Positions 1 through 8,788 of a stretch of 64,000 bases of DNA are shown here, one piece after another. Under the pieces are notes generated by a model. That model worked only from the letters and a program-made list of their open reading frames with translations. It was not told the DNA's origin and did no database searches. The position numbers and the translations under genes are program-made. The stretch's first letter is position 1, and the number at the start of each line of letters is the position of its first letter. Source of the stretch: Hemileia vastatrix (taxonomy: Eukaryota > Basidiomycota > Pucciniomycetes > Pucciniales > Zaghouaniaceae); assembly GCA_030280995.1 (NCBI GenBank), contig JASXTE010000014.1, positions 27,424,650-27,488,649 of the forward strand, written 5' to 3'.

Positions 1-395
1 TTAAATTATTTTTCACGTGTTAAAATAAGTTATTTTTCATGTTACACTTAAATTGGTTATTATTTAAAAAGATTATAAGACATGTTTTAAATTAAATTAA
101 TTATTTTTATGTGTCTCAAACTTATTTAATTACTCACTAATTTTATGCTAACTTTTTGGGATTAAATTGGTGGATATTTAGGCTCTAACTCATGTGTTTT
201 AGTTAATTGTGTCATATTTCCCCTTATACTTACTCAAAATCATTTAATTGTTATTATATTTTTATTACTCTTTGTATATTCTTTATTATGGTGCTTCAGA
301 GAGCCCCTTGCCTATATAAAGGCCTTGGGTAACCCCCCTGTAGGCTCATCACTGATTATACACTCTACTTAACTAAAATTTTAAATATTATACAT
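1..395 (+). repeat. 5' LTR of gypsy element G1, first visible part
   Basis: This stretch recurs at about 16000-16390 with scattered substitutions, so it is the second half of a long LTR whose other copy lies at 14951-16698. The match stops at 395, where element T1 begins, and resumes at 7771. Roughly the first 1 kb of this LTR is outside the window. A TATA-like TATATAAAGG lies at about 313-322, followed by a short GC-richer segment, and could be the promoter of G1. Confidence 0.85.
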
Positions 396-2572
396 AGTGG
401 TGATCCAAACCTGGGTTGGCCTTTGGAGTGCATATTTGGGGGTATTTGGTATGTAGGGTGTTATTGGGGTTATGGTGTTATTAGTGGATTTTTTCATCTT
501 TAGGAGATAGTTAGTAGTGTTTATGGAGGCTTAAGCTAGGGTCACTTATTATGTCTCAGCTTAATGTCCTTTCTTTTCTCTTCATTTTGGTATCCCTTAT
601 GGGTGGTTACCTTGTTTTATAGGGTAGTTATGGTGTTTTTATTGGTATTTATTGCATGTTTATGGCTTAGTGGTGCTTATGTAGGCTTAATCTAGGGTCA
701 CTTATTATGTCTCAGCTTATTTTCCTTTATTTTCTTTTCATTTCGGTATATCTTATGTGTGTTTATCTTGTTTATTAGTGAAGTTATGGGTTTTTAGGGT
801 TTCTAGGGTTTTTATTGGTTGTATGGGTGTGTTAGGGCCTAGAAGCAGCCCGCCTGCCCCTAGGCGGCACCTCCAACGTCGGGCGGCCCACCCACTTCTG
901 TTTTAGAAGGTTGGGGAGTGCTTCTGGAGGGTTTTTATTCAATTTGGCTGAATTTTGGGTGGGGAGTTGGTCAGGGTGGTCTGTGCACTGGCTGTATGAT
1001 GCGCTGTGGTCTTCCAACATTGGCAGGGGCCTTTGTTGTGTGATTTGGCGCTGTTTGTGCATGTCTTAATTGACATCTGTTAAGGAATTGGGTATTTTTC
1101 TGGTTTTGTTCCGTGGATATTGGGTCTGCGGGTATGTGGGTACTATGATTGGATGGCTCTGGTTTTTCTCTATATTTTATGTCTTGCAGACATTTTTCAT
1201 ATTCTGAGTTTTAAGGGGTCATTTCCTCATTTTTCATATATAAAAGATTGCTGTTTAATTTTGTTTTTCGTGTTTTACGGGCTAACCTTAAGTCTTAGGG
1301 TTAAGTGCTTAGTACCATTGGATAGAGCTAATGTTTCTCTATATTTTATGTCACAATGTTGTTATAGTGAAATTCCGTGTTTTAAAGGTTTTAGTAGTTG
1401 TAGCTAATTTTTCTAAGTAGATTAGTTGTTTTTATTGGTTTTCTGGCTTCAGGGAGGCCGGGCCGCTTCAGGCGGCACCTCCGACGTCGGGCGGCCCGCC
1501 CGCCTCTGTTTTAGAAGGTTGGGGAGCACTTCAGGAGGGTTTTTTATTCAATTTGGTGGGTACAGGCGCCAGATTAGTGGGTGCGCATGGGCTCTTAGTT
1601 AGTGGTCTGTGTGTACATAGTTAATAAAACAGTTTGGGGCAACCTTAATCATCATACAACCATCCGGAGGTTATATCATGGTTCCTCACTCAGTTTTCAC
1701 TGTTTTCCGGCCACAATTGGCTGTGTTTTGTTGCAAGTGAGTTCTTCAATTAACTTAACCTTGGCAACTGTTTTCTCTGTTATAGTCTTGCAAGCTATAG
1801 CAAGTATTATTGCTGTCTCTGGTTTGGATTTGCAGCCTACATCAAGTATCTTTACTGTCTCTTGTGTGAAAATTGTTCTACATTTCAGTTCTTTGGTCTG
1901 GTAGTCTATCTGGGGACTACTTTCTTGGCTCATCAAGCAGTCAAGTGTGTTAAAAAGGAGCTTTAGCAAAACAGGAACCAACTTACTTTAGCAAGTAAAT
2001 CTTACTCTATTTTTCTAAAGGGACAGGGGATTTTCTCTCTGGTTTTTCTCCAACTCCCTTGGTCAAGGCCTATAGCTAGTACTATAGGATTGCCTACAGC
2101 ATGTGTGGGAAGATTTTTAGGGGATCATCTTATCTCTTTACTCATTGCCTCTCTGTTCCTCACTCAGTTTTCACTGTTTTTTGGCCACAATTGGCTGTGT
2201 TTGTTGCAAGGTTAGTTCTTCATTTAACTCAACTTTGGCAACTGTTTTCTCTGGTGTAGTCTTGCAAGCTATATCAAGTATTATTGCTGTCTCTGGTGTG
2301 GATTTTCAGCCTACATCAAGTATCTTTTCTTTCTCTGGTGTGGACATTGGTCTACATTTCAGTTCTTTGGTCTGGTAGTCTGTCTGGGGACTACTTTTTT
2401 GGCTTATCAAGCAGTCAAGTGTGTTGAAAAGGGGCTTTAGCAAACAGGAACCAACTTACTTTAGCAAGTAAATCTCACTCTATTTTTCTAAAGGGACAGG
2501 GGATTTTCTCTCTGGTTTTTTCTCCAACTCCCTTGGTCAAGGCCTATAGCTAGTACTATAGGATTGTCTACA
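396..2572 (+). repeat. 5' LTR of T1, internally duplicated
   Basis: The LTR starts AGTGGTGATCC (the 3' copy starts TGTGGTGATCC) and ends ATTGTCTACA. It is about twice the length of the 3' LTR because segments occur twice: about 838-950 matches 1452-1555, and about 1680-2098 matches 2155-2572. The 3' LTR has each segment once. Either this copy expanded by tandem duplication or the 3' copy contracted by recombination. Short open frames inside it (for example 1120-1407 and 1602-1904) follow the repeat and look non-coding. Confidence 0.75.
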
Positions 2573-2576
2573 TTTC

Positions 2577-2593
2577 TGGCGCCCAACGTGGGG
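2577..2593 (+). other. Primer-binding site of T1, tRNA-Lys type
   Basis: TGGCGCCCAACGTGGGG lies four bases after the LTR end. It is the complement of the 3' end of a eukaryotic tRNA-Lys(CUU) including CCA, matching 17 consecutive positions before diverging. The position is right for minus-strand priming and fixes both the 5' LTR end and the plus orientation of T1. Confidence 0.85.
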
Positions 2594-2812
2594 GTACAAA
2601 TCTGTTGGCTTTTTGGAATCTCTGTTGATCTAGGCTTCTCTCTTTGGTGGATCTCCTTTGGTGGATTTTGAATTTGGTGCTATATTTCTTTGTGGTTGGT
2701 CTAGGGGTCTTCTTTTATGTTGGATTTGGTCCCTCCTAGTTCTCTAAGGCTCTTGGGGGGGACTTTGGCTATCTTTGGTGGAGATTGGAGGCTGTAACTT
2801 GGAATTTCTAGG

Positions 2813-4267
2813 ATGGTTATGATTCAGTTTTGGGATTGTTCAAGCTTTTTGGGGGAGGATGAAAAAGGGTTTTTGGCTAGGTTTGAGGTTTCTGCTGAAA
2901 TTAATGGGGCCTCACTGTTGGACATGATCAGGCAAGTAATCTTTTTCATTGGTTATAGGGAGGTGGAGAAGGAAGTTTCTGGTATGGCAGGATATAGGAG
3001 TCAGGACTGGGTGAAGTTGAAGATTGAAATGGTTAAAAGGTGGCCCACTACTTTTTTAATGGTGGACCTTCATGGGATTGCTAGGAAGTGTGATTTGAAA
3101 GGTGGTGTAACTTCTCTTTCTCAGTATGGGGTATTTATGGAGGAGTTTGGGGAGGCTCTGGATTATCTGGTATATAATGATATATTACCTCATGAAGATG
3201 GGGCCAAGTATGTATTTTGGAGTGCCATGGGTAGGAATATAAAGGTGGAGGTTATGGAGATTCTTTTCAAGGATGACTTGATGAAGACTCTTCCAAATGG
3301 GGAAAATAGGATTCCTGGTATGGCTATTCTGAAGGAGGTTTTCTTGGGATATTTGGATGGTTTGAAGGATAGGGATGTGGAATCTGGAGAGGAAATCCTG
3401 TTGGGTGGAGAGGTTCAGGAGACTGTGGTGGAAAATTCAGTTTCTGGAAAGGTGTTGGAGCCATCAATTTTGGAAGATGGGTACTCTGATGATGTTTGTG
3501 AAACTAATTTTTCTTTTCCAAAGGATTCCATAAGATCTCAGGAATGTGCTTCACTGGAAGTTTTGGAAATGTACACACTGGAGGATCAGTGTATTTCCTC
3601 AAGTTTGGGTGAATTATGTGGGAAGGAGGACTTTTCTGGTAATGAAGAAGGATTTTGGGATATTGAGAAAGAATCTGTGGTGGATGAATGGTTGTTGAGG
3701 GATGATTATTTTTCTTTCTCAAGTTCAGATAATGGCTTATTGGAAGAGGATGTATCAGTTGAATTTTTGGATGGACAGAAAGATTCTGTCTTGGATCTTT
3801 TTCTAATAGAGGAAGATTATTTTCAGGTGGTTCCCTCAAGATCAGAAGGTCTCTGCTTGGAGGAGGATATTTATTTTGATGTTATGGATGTTATTCTGGA
3901 GGATTTTGCAGATTCTAAGCAAGATTCCTGTAGGAAAGGGGAAAATTGTGATGTTTTGGATGTCACTGGTATGGAGGTTGATTTTAAAGATGTGGTGGAG
4001 GTTCCAGATGTTTCACAGGGTGTAGAATTTATTGATTCTGGTAATGTGAAATATGGAAGACTCAGTGTATGGAGGAGGATGGAAGATTTGTTTGGAGGTC
4101 TGATTTTGGGATATCAGAATTGGAAGAGGAGCTTAGGGGGTTCAAGCCCTAGGGGCAAACTTATTGGTTTAAACCTTGGGATTTCAAGAATCTTATTCCT
4201 CCGAAATGAGGATAAACTACTTAATTTGTTGTGGTTTTGCTTAATTTGGCCTCTATGTATTTGGTGA
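2813..4267 (+). CDS. Gag-like protein of T1
   Basis: This 484-residue frame is the only substantial coding region of T1. Residues about 60-190 have the feel of a fungal LTR-retrotransposon capsid: helical, with a central LSQYGVFMEEFGEALDYLV segment and a later FWSAMGRNIKVEVMEIL segment, which resemble Gag proteins of some basidiomycete gypsy elements. Residues about 195-410 are very acidic and rich in Asp, Glu and Ser. The C-terminus, after about residue 440, turns hydrophobic. No zinc knuckle and no protease motif are seen. The ATG at 2813 follows an AT/GT-rich leader from 2594 and is the first in frame. The frame is uninterrupted, suggesting recent activity or selection. The Gag assignment rests on context and pattern; function is inferred. 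Confidence 0.6.
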   Translation: MVMIQFWDCSSFLGEDEKGFLARFEVSAEINGASLLDMIRQVIFFIGYREVEKEVSGMAGYRSQDWVKLKIEMVKRWPTTFLMVDLHGIARKCDLKGGVTSLSQYGVFMEEFGEALDYLVYNDILPHEDGAKYVFWSAMGRNIKVEVMEILFKDDLMKTLPNGENRIPGMAILKEVFLGYLDGLKDRDVESGEEILLGGEVQETVVENSVSGKVLEPSILEDGYSDDVCETNFSFPKDSIRSQECASLEVLEMYTLEDQCISSSLGELCGKEDFSGNEEGFWDIEKESVVDEWLLRDDYFSFSSSDNGLLEEDVSVEFLDGQKDSVLDLFLIEEDYFQVVPSRSEGLCLEEDIYFDVMDVILEDFADSKQDSCRKGENCDVLDVTGMEVDFKDVVEVPDVSQGVEFIDSGNVKYGRLSVWRRMEDLFGGLILGYQNWKRSLGGSSPRGKLIGLNLGISRILFLRNEDKLLNLLWFCLIWPLCIW

Positions 4268-6675
4268 GGATTTTTTTTTGTTTTGTCCAATTCTTTTCAG
4301 TCTCTCTGGTTCAAGTCTCTATATAAAAAAGGGAGGCTGGGCCGCTTCAGGCAGCACCTCCGATGTCGGACGGCCTGCCCATAATAAAAAAAAAAAAATC
4401 TTAGTAAAATGAAGATGGAAGAAAAGAAAAATTCAAGTGAAGATGGGTATTTTATTTAAAAAAAAATGAAGATAAAAATGAAGATTATTGGTTTTATTTC
4501 ACCTACAGCATGAGGTTAAACTGCAAAATTTTATTTCTAAATTGAATTTTTTTTGGCTTTCAAGAATTTTAATGGTTTTTTAAAGGTTTTGGTTTTTTAT
4601 GGGAGAATATTTGTGTTGGAAAATCCTTTTTGTTAGAAGGTACCAAGGGGTGGGGCTTCTAGATTTTATTTTGGCAAGTTTGGGTGTGACTGATGGGCTG
4701 GCCGCTCTATCAACAGTTACCCCAGATTTTCTGTTTCCAACCCCTTCTCTTAATTTTGTTGAATTCTAGTATTGGTTTTTTTCTTTAACAGGTTTTTAGT
4801 CCACCATGACTTTAAACTGGTAATTCTTTTGGTCTTCAAGTTCTGGACCCCTCATGTTTATTGGTTTTGTTTAATTTTGTTGGATGTTGTGTTTTTCTTA
4901 GAAGGTACCCAGGGGGGGCTTCTAAATTTTATTTTGGCAAGTGTGGGGGAAACTGATGAGCTGGCTGCTTTGTAGAACAGTTACCCCAGAATGTCTGTTT
5001 CAAGCCTTTGGTTTTTTTCTAGTTGAATTCTAGTGTTATTTTTTTGTGATTCAGGTTTTTAGTCCTCTATGACTTTAAACTGAATTGCCTTGGATCTCTT
5101 TTGGTGCTTTTGGATTGGTGGTGGATCACTGGTGGTCTCCCATCATTTTTACTTATTGGAGGGAGCCCACCCAGTGATCTCTTCTGTTGACCTGGAGCTG
5201 GCTTTGCTATGTGGTTCTAGGGTGTTGGCTGTGAAAGTGGTGGATTCAAGATTATTTTCTTTTTTTCTCTTTTTTTTCTTTTAATTTTTTATGGAGGCTA
5301 CGTTTGTTCAAAGGCTCAAGATAGGGCTCTGGAAATGTTTTTGGTAGAAGAGGAGGAGTCAAAATAAAAAAAAAATTTTTTTAGGTGTGACCACATCAAG
5401 GTGCACTTGGATGTGGGTAAGGTATCAGGAGATCAGCTCATCAATTGGCTGGGGGATACCATTTTATTTTTATTTATTTATTAAAGGAGGTTAAATGTTT
5501 TTGCTTTGATGGTTTTTGGTTTGGGGATTTGTGGGCTATATCTTCAAGATTTTTTTTCTGGAAGGTCCTTCAAGACTTCAAGCTGAATTTTTTTTATTAT
5601 GGGTTATATCTTCAAGATTTTTTTCTGGAAAGTCTTTCTTGACTTTAAACTGATATTTTAATTATGGGCTCAAGATTTTTTTTTTTTTGGAAAGTCCCCC
5701 AAGACTATAAACTGAGGGCTTTTAGTCCCCCAAGACTATAAACTGAGGGCTTTTAGTCCCCCAAGACTATAAACTGAGGATTTTCGGAGTCCCCCAAGAC
5801 TTTAAACTGAGGGCTGTTAGTCCCCCAAGACTTTAAACTGAGGGTTGTAAGTCCATCAAGACTTTAAACTGAAAATTCCGTTAGTCCTCCAAGAATTAAA
5901 ACTGGCTGGCTGTTAAAGATTTATTCAAGAATATAATTTTACTACTCTGGATCTAGTAGTCCTCCAACACTTTAAACTGAACACTGTGTTAGTCCCCTAA
6001 AACTTTAAGCTGAGGATTGTTGATGGTGTAGTCCCCCAAGACTATAAACTGAGGAATGAAAGTCAGTGCAATGTGGAAGTTTAAAAGGCAGAAGGATCCA
6101 AGGGGGAACTTCTAAATTTTGTAAAGGCAAGTTTGGGGGTGACTGGTGGGCTGGCAGCTCTATATACAGTTACCCCAGAAAGTTAGTTACTTCTCTAAAT
6201 CATTTTCTGGTTGATCTCTGGTTCTGGGTTATGTGATTCAGGTTTTTTCAGTCCCCCAAGACTATAAACTGAGGATTTTTTGAGTCCCCCAAGACTTTAA
6301 ACTGAGGGCTGTTAGTCCCCCAAGACTTTAAACTGAGGGTTGTGAGTCCCCCAAGACTATAAAATGAGGAATTTTTTATGCTGGTAAAAGGTTATAGTCA
6401 GGAAGACTTGTCAACTGGATATCACTTTTCATTGTTGGAAGCTGGTACAGCCAGATTTGGAATTCAGGAACAGAAGAAAGAGATTCTTTTCACAGAGATA
6501 GATTTAATTTAAAGGCATGGTGTAAGAGAAGTTTTAAAGAAGAAGCTTAGATTGCTGGTTAAGAAGTTCACTTAGGATGGAATAAGATCTGGTGGAAGAG
6601 GGACATGTGCTGTTTGTAAAGATTCTGAAGAGGTGTTTTAACATGGCTGTTGGTGAAGGAAGAATGGGGACATTC
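4268..6675 (+). repeat. T1 3' internal region with two nested repeat families
   Basis: No gene is visible here. A unit of about 105 bp (beginning with a variant of TTAGAAGG and ending near CAGTTACCCCAGA) occurs at about 4633-4738, 4898-5006 and 6089-6190. A shorter unit with consensus AGTCCCCCAAGACTWTAAAC, then TGAGG, of about 29-33 bp, occurs at least 14 times between 5687 and 6372. Diverged copies appear near 4797, 5060, 5563 and 5628. Each short unit contains the inverted pair AGTC/GACT around a C-rich loop. A GC-rich module (4334-4382) also occurs in the LTRs. Confidence 0.8.
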
Positions 6676-6691
6676 TTGATTGGAGGGAGGA
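6676..6691 (+). other. Polypurine tract of T1
   Basis: The purine-rich stretch TTGGAGGGAGGA lies directly before the 3' LTR start TGTGGTGATCC, the expected place for the plus-strand primer of an LTR retrotransposon. Confidence 0.6.
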
Positions 6692-7770
6692 TGTGGTGAT
6701 CCAAACCTGGGTAGGCCTTTGGAGTGCATATTTGGGGGTATTTGGTATGTAGGGTGTTATTGGGGTTATGGTGTTATTAGTGGATTTTTTCATCTTTAGG
6801 AGATGGTTAGTAGTGTTTATGGAGGCTTAAGCTAGGTTCACTTATTATGTCTCAGATTAGTTTTCTTTTTTTTCTCTTCATTTTGGTATCCCTTATAGGT
6901 GGTTACCTTGTTTTATAGGGTAGTTATGGTGTTTTTATTGGTATTTATTGGATGTTTATTGCTTAGTGGTGCTTATGTAGGCTTAAGCTAGGGTCACTTA
7001 TTATGTCTCAGATTATTTTCCTTTATTTTCTTTTCATTTTGGTATGTCTTATGTGTGTTTATCTTGTTTATTAGTGAAGATATGGGTTTTTAGGGTTTCT
7101 AGGGTTTTTATTGGTTGTATGGGTGTTTTAGGGCCTAGAAGCAGCCGGCCTGCCCCTAGGCGGCACCTCCGACATTGGGCGGCCTACCCACCTCTGTTTT
7201 AGAAGGTTGGGGAGCGCTTCTGGAGGGTTTTTATTCAATTTGGCTGGATTTTGGGTGGGGAATTGGTCAGGGTGGTCTGTGCACTGGCTGTATGATGCGT
7301 GTGTGGGAAGATTTTTAGGGGATCATCTTATCTCTTTTCTCATTGCCTCTCTGTTCCTCACTCAGTTTTCACTGTTTTTTGGCCACAATTGGCTGTGTTT
7401 GTTGCAAGGTTAGTTCTTCATTTAACTCAACTTTGGCAACTGTTTTCTCTGGTGTAGTCTTGCAAGCTATATCAAGTATTATTGCTGTCTCTGGTGTGGA
7501 TTTGCAGCCTGCATCAAGTATCTTTGCTTTCTCTGGTGTGGACATTGGTCTACATTTCAGTTCTTTGGTCTGGTAGTCTATCTGGGGAATACTTTCTTGG
7601 CTCATCAAGCAGTCAAGTGTGTTGAAAAGGGGATTTAGAAAACAGGAACCAACTTACTTTAGCAAGTAAATCTCACTCTATTTTTCTAAAGGGACAGGGG
7701 ATTTTCTCTCTGGTTTTTTCTCCAACTCCCTTGGTCAAGGCCTATAGCTAGTACTATAGGATTGTCTACA
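6692..7770 (+). repeat. 3' LTR of T1
   Basis: This 1079-bp copy matches the start of the 5' LTR (396 to about 1000) and then jumps at about 7299 to the last part of it (about 2100-2572). It ends ATTGTCTACA followed by the flanking ACAT. The single-copy structure suggests it represents the shorter LTR form. Confidence 0.75.
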
Positions 7771-8078
7771 ACATTTATTTTACTTTTATTAGCATTATAA
7801 ATCTAAGTTAAAAGTAAATAAATTATTTAAGGTTGCAATAGGTCTATTAATAATAGCAATGTTTTCCGCACATTGAAAATAATACTTATTTAAAATAAAT
7901 ATATTATAAATTAATAAACCTCACTGTTCTGTCCAATCCCAAGAAGTACTCTTTGCCTTTCTTTTAAAATAATTAAATTACTTTATTATTTTTTATTTCT
8001 TTACCTTTTGTAAACCCTTTCCTCTATTTCCTCCTCCTCCTATCCGTTCTTTCCCTCTCAATTTCCTTCTTCTAGACA
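7771..8078 (+). repeat. 5' LTR of G1, second part
   Basis: This is the continuation of the LTR interrupted at 395; it matches 16391-16698. It ends TCTAGACA, which with the TGTCAGC start of the 3' copy gives the usual TG...CA borders. Sequence homology with the 3' LTR stops exactly here. Confidence 0.8.
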
Positions 8079-8788
8079 ACCGGCCAATAATTGGGAGCCT
8101 TTCCAAACAACAACGACAATACGCCAACTTGCGAAAAAGGAAATTGCACATGGACCACCCAATTCAAAAAAGAAATTTTTTGCTGCGGCCATGTTTCGAA
8201 CTTGGGCTCAACCTTTTAGGTTTATATTAAATTAAATATTATATAATTTCAAAGTGATTTCTTGATCACTATTGTAAGTTAAACTTTTCACCTCTCACTT
8301 ATATTATTAAATTTTTATTGCAATAACAGTGATTGTGGCTTTATTGCTTAATCACTGAGTGTAAGTGTTCAATTTTTTTTTTAATTTTTTTATTCCTAGT
8401 TGACCATAATAGAGTTATACTCTTATTCTTAGACGATCATTAAACTTTTAATAAATTATTAAATTAATTTTTATTAAATATTTTTTTGATTTATTGGTTG
8501 ACCTTAATAGTACTCATTACTTAGTCCCAATTTGCCAATATATTTTTTAGAGTTAATTATTTTTGGTGGACTTATTAAACCTTTTTTGGTTGGTCCCATA
8601 ACAATTATTGGTATTTCTTAATAAAATAATTGTAATTACATATTTTTTGCATTACAGTTTTTGTAAAATAATTGATTTTTGATTAAAATTAAATTTTTTA
8701 TTTTTATTTAAAAATTATTTGATTATATTTTATTTAGAATACTAATTTGAATCATTAAAATCTTTTTGACTCTTTGTTAACAGTATTT
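8079..8788 (+). other. Leader of G1, no gene seen
   Basis: This is an AT-rich untranslated leader between the LTR and gag. A standard tRNA primer-binding site starting TGG is not found at 8079. Degenerate repeats of a TTGACC...TAATAG theme occur at about 8400, 8508 and 8560, recalling the better preserved leader repeats of G2. Confidence 0.5.

Larger units (their letters stand above)
396..7770 (+). mobile_element. T1: gag-only non-autonomous LTR retrotransposon
   Basis: T1 is bounded by two related LTRs (396-2572 and 6692-7770). It has a tRNA-Lys-type primer-binding site just inside the 5' LTR, a purine tract before the 3' LTR, and one long reading frame resembling Gag. No protease, reverse transcriptase or integrase frame is visible in the 2.4 kb after gag; that space holds tandem repeats. 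It is inserted in the G1 5' LTR: joining 395 to 7771 restores the sequence seen uninterrupted near 16390. ACAT flanks both ends (392-395 and 7771-7774), a probable 4-bp target duplication. The organisation matches what is called TR-GAG in plants, so mobility would depend on enzymes from another element. Confidence 0.8.

Noticed and set aside
3504..3839. Antisense frame inside T1 gag
   Set aside because: Shadow of the acidic, low-stop gag strand.
5687..6372. Regular 30-bp repeats that resemble a CRISPR array
   Set aside because: The units abut with no unique spacers of constant length, the setting is a eukaryotic LTR element and no cas genes exist.
8079..8110. tRNA primer-binding site for G1
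   Set aside because: The sequence after the LTR end (ACCGGCCAATAATT) does not begin TGG, and I found no self-complement in the LTR, so the priming mode stays unknown.
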